This document shows, one piece after another, positions 1 through 7,819 of a DNA stretch of 64,000 nt. The first letter of the stretch is position 1; the number at the start of each line of letters is the position of its first letter. The stretch spans positions 496,001 to 560,000 of the forward strand of contig NZ_JAENIK010000013.1 in the NCBI RefSeq assembly GCF_016595465.1. Direction: 5' to 3'. The position numbers were made by a program, and so were the translations under genes. The stretch comes from Luteolibacter yonseiensis (lineage in GTDB: Bacteria; Verrucomicrobiota; Verrucomicrobiia; Verrucomicrobiales; Akkermansiaceae). The notes under the pieces are model-generated. The model was not told the origin of the DNA. It made no database searches and saw only the letters and a list, made by a program, of their open reading frames with translations.

Positions 1-74
1 ACCATGCGGGTGAGGACCTTCTCCAACGTGATGCCGTGGAGAGGATCGTTCGGATGGGGAATCGGGTCGGACAT
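1..74 (-). CDS. VF530-type (DUF2132) DNA-binding protein, partial
   Basis: Only the first 24 codons lie in the window; the gene runs off the left edge. Reading from the ATG at 74 the peptide contains NDPLHGITLEKVLTRMV, which matches the opening of the VF530/DUF2132 family (usual form NPLHGVTLE followed by a hydrophobic helix). Members are small proteins of about 70-90 residues; the Vibrio fischeri structure gave the family its name and DNA binding was proposed from the fold. The rest cannot be seen, so the call rests on the conserved N-terminal motif alone. The gene points away from the PEP-CTERM gene's terminator. Confidence 0.7.
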   Translation of the reverse strand, partial: MSDPIPHPNDPLHGITLEKVLTRM

Positions 75-127
75 CGCGGGCAGCCTAGTGAACGGCCTTT
101 CAAGAGTCGAGTGGGGAATATGGAGGA

Positions 128-158
128 TGGCCCGGCGGACAGGATATCCGCCGGGCCA
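128..158 (-). terminator. Strong hairpin downstream of the PEP-CTERM gene
   Basis: A perfect 12-bp stem, TGGCCCGGCGGA with TCCGCCGGGCCA, closes a 7-nt loop. It lies between the stop of the PEP-CTERM gene and the start of the VF530-type gene, both on the minus strand. There is no clear T run after it, so it may be a factor-dependent terminator or an RNA-stabilising hairpin. Confidence 0.5.
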
Positions 159-199
159 AATGCACCGGACAACCGGCCCGCTCAGGGCAGGAACGGCGA

Positions 200-2359
200 T
201 CAGTTCCTGCGGCGGCGCAGCAAGGCGAACAGACCGAGACCACCGAGCAATGCGGTGGCGGGCTCCGGAATGACCAGCGCGATGTTGTTCGTATTCACGC
301 CATTGTTGTAGGCATAGTCGATGTGATAGCCCGACGGGATGATTCCGGTGATCCCGGCGAAGGCGGCACCGACAAGCGATCCATAGCTGGCGAACACGTA
401 GGCTCCGTCATTCGCGGCCTCTCCGAGCTGGCTGAGATCCAGCGTGGCATTCGTAATGTCCAGACTTCCCAAAACGGCGAGCAGGTCGACCGTGCCGGTT
501 CCCGTGCCGTCATATTCCACCTGCAGGGTGCCGCTGATGGTGGCGGAGGCTGCGGTGAGTTTGCCGATGGAGTTGCCCGGTGCGACGATGGCTCCGGAAT
601 TCACGACCAATCCTCCGACCGTTCCCTCGCTGCCGCCGATTTTCGCATCGCTGCTCACCGTGACATTGGAGGAGGCGAGCGAACCATTGACCAGAAGCGT
701 ACCGGCGGTGACGGCTGTGGCTCCGGTGTAGGTGCTGCTGTTCCCGGTCAGGGCGAGCGTACCGCTGCCGGACTTGGTGAAAGATCCGCTGCCGGTGAAG
801 GACTGGGAGGCGGTCAAGGTGAAATTCTGGGTATCGATCTTCGCCCCGCCGGAAAGGATTTCCGCCGTGTCGAAACCAGCGATAAAGGTGGCGGAGTCGC
901 CCGTCGCCTGGAGCACGCCGCCGTTGAAATTGGCGGTGGCGGTGCCCGCGGCACCACTGAGTTCCGTGGTCCGGATGGTGCCGCCGTTCAGGTTGACGGT
1001 GCCGGTACCGGTGCCCACCCCGACGACCAAGCGGCTCGTGCGGAAATCCCCCGTGCCGGAAATGGTGAGGGTGCCGGTGGCGGTGTTGTTTTTCCCGATG
1101 TTGGTGATGCCGCCGGTCACATTGATGAGTCCGCCGCTCAGAAGCACCGTTCCATTGGAGGTGGAGTCACCGCCCACGACAAAATCGCCCGAACCCGCCT
1201 TGGTGATGGTTCCGCCCGTCATGGTGAGCTTGCCCACTCCGTTGGCGTTCCGCCCGACGACAAACCAGGAATCGGCGGAAAGCGTGCCGCCGCTCATGTT
1301 GTAGTTGCCGTTCGATGTACCGGAACCGATCCAGAACTCGCCATTCGTAGCGATCGCTCCGGCGGTCTGGTTGAGAGTCCCTGTCGATCCGTCTCCGACG
1401 ATGAATGCGGTTCCGCCGTTGGTTTTGGTCAGGGTTCCGCCATTGACGTTCAGGACACCCGTCCCAGTACTGCGGCCGATCGAAAGCCAGCTGTTGGTAT
1501 TGATCGCGCCGGACGCGCTCAATGTGACGGTGCCGTGGCTCCCCGCACCATCACCGATCTGGAATTCGCTGGTTCCGTTGTTGTTCAAGGTTCCGCCCGA
1601 GATGTTGAGGAAACCATTGCCCGCGCTTTGCCCGATGCGGAACTGATTGCCGGTGGCTTTGTTCAACGTGCCTCCGGACATGTTCAGCGTGCCGGTGACG
1701 AGATTTCCACCGGCGGACCCATTGCCGATGACGGTGGCGTTTCCGATGTTGACCGTGCCGCTGTCCAGGTTGAAAACGCCGGTGCTGGAATTGGTTCCGA
1801 CGTGGAATTCGCTGGTGACGGCAAGCGTGCCGGAGGTGTTGATGTTGGCGGTCCCGTTGCCGCCGGAGCCGTTGTCGCCGCCGCCCACCCGGAGATGTCC
1901 GTTGACCGTCATGCTGCCGGTTCCCTGGCCGTATCCCGTCAGGGTGCCGCCCGTTGCCGCGGTATTCGCGAGATTGTAAACACCGGTTCCGCCATTGTGC
2001 CCGATTTTCATCCAGTTGCCGCCGCCTGTCGCCGCGATGCCGGCGGTCTGGTCCAACCGGCCATTGGTCGAGGCCCCGTTGCCGACAATGATGCCGGATG
2101 GTGTCAGCGAAATGTCCGCCGAAATGGTGGCGATGGAGCCGGTGTTGGTATTGATGACCACCTCGTCACCGAAAGTGGCTTTTTCAGGCACCCGGCCGAG
2201 GCTCCAGTTCGTCGCGGTATTCCAATCGGTGGTGCCGCTGTCGCTCCAAATATTGTTGGCGGCCCGCACGAGCGGCATGCCCGCCACGGAAATGACGGCG
2301 AGGGAGGAAACAAGTGTGGAGGAGGACACTCGTTTGAAGAGATTCTTGTTGGGTTTCAT
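200..2359 (-). CDS. Exported autotransporter-associated beta-strand repeat protein with PEP-CTERM anchor
   Basis: A 719-residue exported protein. The N-terminus has a basic start (MKPNKNLFKR) and a hydrophobic stretch ending near VRAA, typical of a signal peptide. The body consists of Gly/Thr/Asn/Ser-rich repeats with strings such as GTLNMSGGTL and GVLNVNGGTL about every 25 residues, the autotransporter-associated beta-strand pattern expected to fold as a right-handed beta-helix. The C-terminus is a PEP-CTERM signal: PEPATALLGG, a hydrophobic helix, then RRRRN. In that family the tail is recognised by an exosortase-type transpeptidase and the protein goes to the outer surface. No catalytic domain is visible; a structural or adhesive role is an inference. 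Transcription likely ends at the hairpin at 128-158. Confidence 0.88.
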   Translation of the reverse strand: MKPNKNLFKRVSSSTLVSSLAVISVAGMPLVRAANNIWSDSGTTDWNTATNWSLGRVPEKATFGDEVVINTNTGSIATISADISLTPSGIIVGNGASTNGRLDQTAGIAATGGGNWMKIGHNGGTGVYNLANTAATGGTLTGYGQGTGSMTVNGHLRVGGGDNGSGGNGTANINTSGTLAVTSEFHVGTNSSTGVFNLDSGTVNIGNATVIGNGSAGGNLVTGTLNMSGGTLNKATGNQFRIGQSAGNGFLNISGGTLNNNGTSEFQIGDGAGSHGTVTLSASGAINTNSWLSIGRSTGTGVLNVNGGTLTKTNGGTAFIVGDGSTGTLNQTAGAIATNGEFWIGSGTSNGNYNMSGGTLSADSWFVVGRNANGVGKLTMTGGTITKAGSGDFVVGGDSTSNGTVLLSGGLINVTGGITNIGKNNTATGTLTISGTGDFRTSRLVVGVGTGTGTVNLNGGTIRTTELSGAAGTATANFNGGVLQATGDSATFIAGFDTAEILSGGAKIDTQNFTLTASQSFTGSGSFTKSGSGTLALTGNSSTYTGATAVTAGTLLVNGSLASSNVTVSSDAKIGGSEGTVGGLVVNSGAIVAPGNSIGKLTAASATISGTLQVEYDGTGTGTVDLLAVLGSLDITNATLDLSQLGEAANDGAYVFASYGSLVGAAFAGITGIIPSGYHIDYAYNNGVNTNNIALVIPEPATALLGGLGLFALLRRRRN

Positions 2360-2602
2360 GGGTTTTGAATGAGGGGCTTTCTGATTTCCTGGTTGGGTAT
2401 TTTATGGGTTGGATCCCCCCAACGACATGGGGAGTCGGAATAGCGATGCGACGTCGCGGATCTTTTCCCGCCAGAAATTTTCAGAAAATTTTCATCGGAG
2501 GGTCCGACCCGCCCGAGCAGTCAGGACCCGGCCGGAATCACCCATGGGACGCATCCGTGCCATCGCCCCTGCGAATCGCCCGGTTTCCATTCCACCCCCC
2601 AA

Positions 2603-2638
2603 TAAAAAAGGCCCGGCCATTCCTGGCCGGACCTTTTC
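2603..2638 (-). terminator. Rho-independent terminator of tkt
   Basis: On the minus strand the stem GGTCCGGCCA/TGGCCGGGCC with a GGAA loop is followed by TTTTTTATT, about 20 nt after the transketolase stop codon. It is a textbook intrinsic terminator. Confidence 0.85.
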
Positions 2639-2658
2639 CAAAATACCCGGGGGCAAGC

Positions 2659-4635
2659 TTACTTCGCCGCGGCGATGACGCTGTCCTTGGTGATGCCGAG
2701 CTCCTTGAAGACCACGTCTCCCGGAGCGCTCATGCCGAAGCGGTCGATGCCGATGGTCTTGCCTTCGGTTCCGACATACTTCCACCAGAGGTCCGTGACA
2801 CCCGCCTCAATGGAGATGCGCTTGGTGACAGCCTTCGGCAACACGCTTTCGCGATACTCCGCGCTCTGGCGCTCGAAGCGCTCGAAGCATGGAAGGGAAA
2901 CGACGCGCACGCCGTCGCCCAGTTCGGTGGCGGCCGCGATGGCATACTGCAACTCGGAGCCTGTGGCGAGGAGGATGGTGGTGAGCCCGCCCGTTTCCTT
3001 GCGGGCGATGTAGCCACCGCGCAGCACGCCGTCGCGGCGGGCTTCCACGGAGAGATCGTTCATCAGCGGGATCGCCTGACGGGTGAGGATCAGCGCGGTC
3101 GGGCCATCCGTGCGGAGCAGGGCGGCGGCGAAAGCACCGGCGGTTTCCTCGGCATCGCCGGGGCGGATGACATCGAGATTCGGAATGACGCGCAGACCGC
3201 TGACCGTCTCGACCGGTTGGTGGGTCGGGCCGTCCTCACCGACACCGACGGAGTCGTGGGTGAAGATGTAGGTGACCGGCAGGTTCGACAGCGCCGCGAG
3301 GCGGATGGAGCCGCGCAGGTAGTCCGCGAAGACGAGGAAGGTCGCGCCGCTCGCGCGGAACAGGCCGTCGTAGGCGATGCCGTTGCAGATCGCGCCCATG
3401 GCGTGCTCGCGGATACCGAACCAGATGTTCCGGCCCAGAGCGTTCTCAGCGGAGAAGTCGCCGCCGTCCTTGATGTAGTTTTTGGTGGAGCCGAAGAGGT
3501 CCGCGCTGCCGGTGAGGAACTGCGGCACTTCCTTCGCCACCGCGTTGATGACGGTCGCGCCTGCGGAACGGGTGGCATCCTTGTAGTCCGCGGCGAATGC
3601 CGGGATCTTCGAGCTGAGATCGGAAGGAACCGAGAGCGCCACACCGGCGGTCAGCTCGGCGGCGAGTTCGGGATTCGCCTTGGCCCACGCGTCGTAGGTG
3701 GCCTGCCACTTTTCGAACACGGCCTTCGAAGCCTCCTTTTTTTCCGCGAAAAACGCGACGGTCTCGGCGGAAACATAGAAATGCTCGTCGGCGGGCAGTC
3801 CGAGTCCGGCGCGGGCGCCGTCGATGAACTTCGCTCCGCCTTCGCCATGGCCCTTCGCGGTGCCCTGGACTTCGGGGATTCCTTTTCCGATGAGGGTCTT
3901 CGCGATGATGACCTTCGGGCGGCCGTTCTTCGCGGACTTCGCCGTCTCGATGGCGGAAGCGATGGCACCCAGGTCGTGACCGTCGATGGTGACGGCGTCC
4001 CAACGCTGGGAAAGGAAATACTGCTCGGCATCCTCGCCTTGGGTGACCTTCGCCATGGCGTCCAGCGTCACGTCGTTCGAATCATAGATGAGGATGAGGT
4101 TGTCGAGGCCGCTGTGGCCTGCGAAGGCGATCGCTTCCTTCGCGACACCTTCCTGAAGGCAGCCGTCGCCGAGGATGGCGAAAACGTGTTGGTCGAAGAT
4201 CGTGTGCTCCGCCGTGTTGAAACGGGCGGCGGCACGCTTGCCGGAGAGCGCGTAGCCCACGGCATTTCCCACACCCTGGCCGAGTGGGCCGGTGGTCGCC
4301 TCCACGCCGGGAGTCTCATGATACTCGGGATGGCCCGGAGTGATCGAATGCAGCGCGCGGAACTTTTTCACGTCGTCACGCGAGACCGCGAAACCGGAAA
4401 GGTGCAGCCAACTGTAAAGGAACATGGAGCCGTGACCCGCGGAAAGGACGAAGCGGTCGCGGTTCAGCCACTTCGGCGCGTCCGGATAGTAGCGCAGGGA
4501 CTCGCCGAAAAGCACGGCACCGATTTCGGCACAGCCAAGTGGAAGACCGAGGTGGCCGGAGTTACATACATGGACGGCATCCATGGCGAGGCCACGGGCT
4601 TCATTGGCAGCTTGAGCAAGCAGTGTCGTGTTCAT
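2659..4635 (-). CDS. tkt: Transketolase
   Basis: Thiamine-diphosphate enzyme that moves two-carbon ketol units between sugar phosphates in the pentose phosphate pathway; cytosolic. The 658-residue product has normal family length. Visible motifs: SAGHGSMFLYSWLHL and GPLGQGVGNAVG near the N-terminus, the ThDP/Mg motif GDGCLQEGV, the catalytic REHAMG segment in the pyrimidine domain, the DSVGVGEDGPTHQP substrate loop, and a C-terminal domain with IEAGVTDLWWKYVG. An in-frame extension of 23 codons exists upstream, but the ATG at 4635 starts exactly where family members start (NTTLLAQAANEARGLAMDAV), with a GGAA-type ribosome site before it. It stands alone between its own terminator and the divergently placed tRNA-Glu. 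Confidence 0.96.
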   Translation of the reverse strand: MNTTLLAQAANEARGLAMDAVHVCNSGHLGLPLGCAEIGAVLFGESLRYYPDAPKWLNRDRFVLSAGHGSMFLYSWLHLSGFAVSRDDVKKFRALHSITPGHPEYHETPGVEATTGPLGQGVGNAVGYALSGKRAAARFNTAEHTIFDQHVFAILGDGCLQEGVAKEAIAFAGHSGLDNLILIYDSNDVTLDAMAKVTQGEDAEQYFLSQRWDAVTIDGHDLGAIASAIETAKSAKNGRPKVIIAKTLIGKGIPEVQGTAKGHGEGGAKFIDGARAGLGLPADEHFYVSAETVAFFAEKKEASKAVFEKWQATYDAWAKANPELAAELTAGVALSVPSDLSSKIPAFAADYKDATRSAGATVINAVAKEVPQFLTGSADLFGSTKNYIKDGGDFSAENALGRNIWFGIREHAMGAICNGIAYDGLFRASGATFLVFADYLRGSIRLAALSNLPVTYIFTHDSVGVGEDGPTHQPVETVSGLRVIPNLDVIRPGDAEETAGAFAAALLRTDGPTALILTRQAIPLMNDLSVEARRDGVLRGGYIARKETGGLTTILLATGSELQYAIAAATELGDGVRVVSLPCFERFERQSAEYRESVLPKAVTKRISIEAGVTDLWWKYVGTEGKTIGIDRFGMSAPGDVVFKELGITKDSVIAAAK

Positions 4636-4795
4636 CAGATTTTTTCCGCAATGGTTATGAGGGGCGGATGGGTGCAACCGTAGAAATCCCGCCCTGATTG
4701 ACAAGCCACCATTCGGGGTAAGGCATCTTGATGTGCTGAAAACCGCTCATTTTCCGCATGATTTCAGCAATATGAAAATTTTAGCCAAAAAATTC

Positions 4796-4824
4796 TTGCA
4801 ACTCTCCGGCCGGTGGAGTTCCTT
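4796..4824 (+). promoter_or_regulatory. Possible promoter of tRNA-Glu
   Basis: TTGCAA (4796-4801) and TTCCTT (4819-4824) are separated by 17 bp and lie 19-47 bp upstream of the tRNA 5' end, the expected distance. The -10 match is weak, so this is tentative. Confidence 0.3.
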
Positions 4825-4842
4825 TCCGCCGTCGCCGCGAAC

Positions 4843-4917
4843 GACCCGTTCGTCTATCGGTTAGGACTCCAGGTTTTCATCCTGGCAAGAAGGGTTCGAC
4901 TCCCTTACGGGTCGCCA
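4843..4917 (+). tRNA. tRNA-Glu (anticodon TTC)
   Basis: The sequence folds as a complete cloverleaf. The acceptor stem GACCCGT pairs with ACGGGTC. The anticodon stem CCAGG/CCTGG encloses the loop TTTTCAT, giving anticodon TTC for glutamate. The T arm AAGGG-TTCGACT-CCCTT is intact. The discriminator is G, and the 3' CCA (4915-4917) is encoded in the DNA. The D loop contains the GG of the canonical GGTTAGGA stretch. Confidence 0.96.
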
Positions 4918-4928
4918 TTTATCATTCA

Positions 4929-4954
4929 GCCTCCGCCCTGCGGGGGCTTTTTTG
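4929..4954 (+). terminator. Rho-independent terminator of tRNA-Glu
   Basis: An 8-bp stem GCCTCCGC/GCGGGGGC (one G-T pair) with a CCT loop is followed directly by TTTTTTG. It starts 12 nt after the tRNA CCA and lies upstream of the chosen panB start. Confidence 0.8.
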
Positions 4955-5002
4955 TTTAGGCGAACTTCCACCTTCCGCTCATCAAAACCGGGACCACAAC
5001 AA

Positions 5003-5782
5003 GTGACCGCTCTCCAAAAAGTCGAAGCCATCCGCGACCGGAAAGGCAAACGCGCCATCGCCGCGCTCACCGCCTATGACTACCCCACCGCCCGCCTGCT
5101 GGATGAAAGCGGCGTGGACGTCCTGCTGGTCGGGGACTCGCTGGGAATGGTCGTGCTCGGATTTCCCGACACCACGCATGTCACGCTGGAACACATGCTC
5201 CATCACGTGGCCGCCGTGGCCCGGGCGAAACCAAACGCGCTCGTCGTCGGAGACCTTCCCATCCACACCTACGACACGCCGGAACAGGCGCTGGAAACCG
5301 CCCGCCGCCTCGTTGAAGCGGGAGCCGGGGCGGTGAAGCTGGAAGGCGGTGTGAGCGAGGCGGAAAAAGTCCGCGCCATCACCTCGGCGGGCATCCCCGT
5401 GATGGGCCACCTCGGCATGCTTCCCCAGCGCGTCCTCGAAGAAGGCGGCTACCGCAAGAAAGGCAGGACCCCCGAGCAAACCGAAGCCATCCGCGAAGGC
5501 GCGCAAGCCATCATCGACGCCGGAGTCTTCGCCATCGTCCTGGAATCCGTAGTCCCCGACTCCGCGCGATTCCTCACCACCACCCTTTCCGTCCCCACCA
5601 TCGGCATCGGTTGCGGAGACCACACCTGCGACGGGGAAGTCGCTGTCATCACGGACCTGCTCGGCTCGTATCCCTGGTTCGTCCCGCCCTTCGCCAAACC
5701 GCAGGCCGATGTGGCCGGAGCGACAAGGGAAGCGGTCCGGCGTTATGTCAAAAACGTGGAAAATCCCTCACACCCGCAGTAG
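5003..5782 (+). CDS. panB: 3-methyl-2-oxobutanoate hydroxymethyltransferase
   Basis: First committed step of pantothenate synthesis: transfers a hydroxymethyl group from methylene-tetrahydrofolate to alpha-ketoisovalerate. The 259-residue product matches the family length (about 260). Visible signatures: ALTAYDYPTARLLDESGVD, the metal-binding VGDSLGMVVLG, VVGDLPIHTY, VKLEGG, PVMGHLGMLPQ and the C-terminal TIGIGCGDHTCDGEV with DLLG. The open frame extends to a TTG at 4952, but that lies inside the tRNA terminator; GTG at 5003 (VTALQKVEAIRDRKG) fits the family start better. Its pathway partner panC lies 32 kb away on the same strand, so the two are not an operon. Confidence 0.95.
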   Translation: MTALQKVEAIRDRKGKRAIAALTAYDYPTARLLDESGVDVLLVGDSLGMVVLGFPDTTHVTLEHMLHHVAAVARAKPNALVVGDLPIHTYDTPEQALETARRLVEAGAGAVKLEGGVSEAEKVRAITSAGIPVMGHLGMLPQRVLEEGGYRKKGRTPEQTEAIREGAQAIIDAGVFAIVLESVVPDSARFLTTTLSVPTIGIGCGDHTCDGEVAVITDLLGSYPWFVPPFAKPQADVAGATREAVRRYVKNVENPSHPQ

Positions 5783-5786
5783 CGAA

Positions 5787-6128
5787 ATGAACAGCTATTC
5801 CGTGCGTTGTATTTTTGAAGTTCCGAAAGAACATTCCAACAAATCGGCATTCCTCTACGAGGAGCGGATCACCATCTGGCGCGCGAAGGACATTGACGAA
5901 GCGATCGACAAGGCGGCTGAAGAAGCTGAAATTTACGCGGATTCAAACTCCCTTTCCTATACGGGCCTGGCCCAAGCCTACTGGATGTTCACCAAAACGG
6001 ATCTGGATGGAGTGGAGGTCTTCTCACTCATGCGGGAAAGCGGTTTGAAAACGGACGATTACCTGGATGCTTTTTTCAGTACGGGAAACGAACGACAGAA
6101 AGGGATGGACCTTCCCGAGCCACTGTAA
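5787..6128 (+). CDS. Small DUF4288-like protein
   Basis: A 113-residue soluble protein starting 4 nt after the panB stop, so probably co-transcribed with it. The layout (short N-terminal strand YSVRCIFEV, a conserved-looking EERITIWRAKDIDEAIDKA, then AEEAEIY, and a C-terminal FSLMRESGLKTDDYLDAFF) resembles DUF4288 proteins, small domains of unknown function with the same 'E-x-hydrophobic-x-hydrophobic-x-A-x-x-x-D/E-E-A' core. The match is by eye only. No signal peptide, metal motif or membrane segment. The longer in-frame start at 5709 overlaps panB by 74 nt and was rejected. Confidence 0.6.
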   Translation: MNSYSVRCIFEVPKEHSNKSAFLYEERITIWRAKDIDEAIDKAAEEAEIYADSNSLSYTGLAQAYWMFTKTDLDGVEVFSLMRESGLKTDDYLDAFFSTGNERQKGMDLPEPL

Positions 6129-6203
6129 AATCCCTCCTCCGGCCTCGGGTGACAATATTCCCGGTGACAAGCGGCACATTGTGCGTTTCTCAGCTTTTCC
6201 AGC

Positions 6204-6449
6204 TCAAAGAGTCGACAGGAAATGGGCTGCGGTCAGAATAAGCACTATCAGGATTACCAGCGAAATCCGATAAAGGCGTCCGTTCGACAACTGGTTCTGG
6301 ACAGCACGTAGCTGGTTGTCCACCGCCTTCTGCTGAAGCTCGAAAGCTTGCTTCTGGATCAGTTGGCTTTCCTTCATGATTGCCTGATTCTCCAGTTGGA
6401 GTCGCGCGATCTGGTCCAGTTTCGCAAGGATTTCGGATTCGTTGTTCAT
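6204..6449 (-). CDS. Small tail-anchored coiled-coil membrane protein
   Basis: An 81-residue protein, from MNNESEILAKLDQIARL to the C-terminal ALSTL-like end (HFLSTL). Residues about 5-50 are a Gln/Leu-rich amphipathic helix (QLENQAIMKESQLIQKQAF) likely to form a coiled coil; residues about 57-78 are a single membrane helix (YRISLVILIVLILTAAHFL). With the helix at the extreme C-terminus the orientation is probably tail-anchored, with the coil in the cytoplasm. I do not recognise a family. An alternative start 10 codons upstream (6479) has no better ribosome site. It stands downstream of the small operon ending at 6576. Confidence 0.6.
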   Translation of the reverse strand: MNNESEILAKLDQIARLQLENQAIMKESQLIQKQAFELQQKAVDNQLRAVQNQLSNGRLYRISLVILIVLILTAAHFLSTL

Positions 6450-6575
6450 GATGCGGTTTCGATGAAAATTAAAACGCAATTCTCCATGAGTGAAGGAACT
6501 TCTTGCTCAAATGGCTGGCGTCTTGATCCCATTTCGGGCAGGCGGTTTCTGGCGACTTGATTCTTCCCGAACCTT

Positions 6576-6698
6576 TCAACCACTTTCCCGGGTGGCAGCA
6601 ATCAATCTCGCGACCCTGCCCGGGTGTCCGGGGCCGACCAGCGGACCAAGGACAATCAGCGTGGCCGCCAATCCTACTACGATTTCAGTAATCCTCAT
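6576..6698 (-). CDS. Putative 40-residue membrane peptide
   Basis: Reading from the ATG at 6698 gives MRITEIVVGLAATLIVLGPL followed by VGPGHPGRVARLIAATRESG and a TGA at 6578-6576. One hydrophobic helix is followed by a short basic tail. The start is preceded by GGCGGGA at a suitable distance and lies 27 nt after the stop of the gene at 6726-7154, so it would be the third gene of that operon. Small size and lack of a known family keep this tentative; it could be chance coding in a transcribed 3' region. Confidence 0.4.
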   Translation of the reverse strand: MRITEIVVGLAATLIVLGPLVGPGHPGRVARLIAATRESG

Positions 6699-6725
6699 GA
6701 TCCCGCCAAAGGCTGTCCGGCATCA

Positions 6726-7154
6726 TCAGCTTCCTCCATCGCTCCTGACCTTGTAGCCACCTTCCTGGGGAATGATGCGGTATGCGCACATTCCCAAAGG
6801 ACCAAGTGCCAGCTTAACCTCGAATCCGCCTTCCGGAGATTGCTTTCCCACCGAGATCATTCCGGTCGCGGACCAATCAACCTTTCCCAGCGTCTCATTC
6901 GTGACGAGTGAATAACCTTCCGGCAGTTCACCGTTCCTTGCCATTTTCTCGAAAATTTCCCCATACAGGACGAAATTCTTTTTCTTCGCGAACAACGACT
7001 GGTCGGAGTATCTGGCAGTGAACCGGTTGCTGCCGTGCCGGGCCCATTCGATCACATCCAGGGCCAGCTTCTTCGACGGCAACGGCGCGTCCGCCCCGGC
7101 GACAGGATGAAGGGAACAGAAAGCCGCGGTCAGAAGGGGGAGGATCAATTTCAT
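6726..7154 (-). CDS. Small secreted protein of unknown function
   Basis: A 142-residue protein with an N-terminal signal peptide (MKLILPLLTAAFCSLHPVAG, cleavage probably after AGA). The mature part is about 120 residues, mixed alpha/beta by eye, with KKLALDVIEWARHGSNRF, a central VLYGEIFEKMARNGELPEGY and a C-terminal strand region FEVKLALGPLGMCAYRI. I do not recognise the family. Its ATG directly follows the TGA of the upstream gene (TGAATG), implying translational coupling with the Ala-Gly repeat protein and a related job. Confidence 0.7.
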   Translation of the reverse strand: MKLILPLLTAAFCSLHPVAGADAPLPSKKLALDVIEWARHGSNRFTARYSDQSLFAKKKNFVLYGEIFEKMARNGELPEGYSLVTNETLGKVDWSATGMISVGKQSPEGGFEVKLALGPLGMCAYRIIPQEGGYKVRSDGGS

Positions 7155-7451
7155 TCAGGCGGACGTATGTGTGGATTCACGTAAGGAGGACAGCCCGGAA
7201 TCCCCGGCTTCCAGGCCATTGCCTGATTCCGGTGGCAGGGTCAGCCGTTCCGCGACATGCAGGCGGCGAACGACCAGTTCGTCAATCTCCAGACGACGGA
7301 CCCTGGCCCGGCCGACGACCAGTCGTCCGATGGCTATCGCACCGACGGCGCAGGCACCAAGCGCGACCGACCCCAAGGCCAGGGTGCCGAGCGCCTGCGC
7401 ACCGACCGCGATCGCAGAAACCGCATGGGCATGTGTGGTTTTGCATTTCAT
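7155..7451 (-). CDS. Small Ala-Gly hexad-repeat protein
   Basis: A 98-residue protein. Residues 8-47 run as a short periodic pattern of the type A-(I/L)-A-(V/L)-G-(A/T/S): AIAVGAQALGTLALGSVALG and then ACAVGAIAIGRLVVGRA. This is followed by a strand-like RRLEIDELVVRRLHVAERL and a disordered tail. Proteins with this layout occur scattered in bacteria as hypothetical proteins; the regular six-residue spacing of small and branched residues suggests a thin beta-helix/solenoid or membrane-inserting surface. I start at 7451 because AGGGA lies 6 nt before that ATG; a start 12 codons earlier (7487) has no well-placed site. First gene of a coupled operon with 6726-7154. Confidence 0.65.
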   Translation of the reverse strand: MKCKTTHAHAVSAIAVGAQALGTLALGSVALGACAVGAIAIGRLVVGRARVRRLEIDELVVRRLHVAERLTLPPESGNGLEAGDSGLSSLRESTHTSA

Positions 7452-7819
7452 TGTCCCTGCGATGTCGATTGCGGGAGCCGAGACCATCCCCCATGGTCCG
7501 CCGGACTTGTCCGGCATTCCTCCGGTTGGGAGAAATTGATCTTTTCCGAAAGCTTCATATTCGATTGGAAAACCACGGTCCGCTATCGCTGCAGATTGAT
7601 CACATAGGAAGGATCTGGCGATAGAATTCTTTCCGCCATCGTGCGGAATTTTGTTAGAACCGCCGATGTCTGAAAACCTGCGGCAGGTGAAGTGTCCTCC
7701 AGGACAAGATCCGCTTTCGTCCCACCTGAGGAAACCCGCCCCAGCTCCTCCGCCCGGTTGAACCATCCCCACTTCAGACTTGCCCGCCCTCCACACGCGG
7801 AGACAGTCGGGAAAACATT
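7452..7819. other. Gap between divergent genes
   Basis: These 368 bases separate the Ala-Gly repeat gene (minus) from hemW (plus) and must hold both promoters. I see no convincing gene, repeat or RNA fold. The long open frames here on either strand have neither ribosome sites nor family likeness. Confidence 0.5.

Noticed and set aside
323..2368. A 681-codon plus-strand frame opposite the PEP-CTERM gene
   Set aside because: Gly/Ala/Arg-rich shadow of the repeat gene; no start site or family likeness.
2365..4683. A 772-codon plus-strand frame opposite transketolase
   Set aside because: Shadow of tkt; translation is Arg/Glu/Gly-rich with no domain, and it runs through the tkt terminator.
4705..4795. 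A riboswitch or attenuator between tkt and tRNA-Glu
   Set aside because: Only A/T-rich DNA without stable pairing; it fits two divergent promoters.
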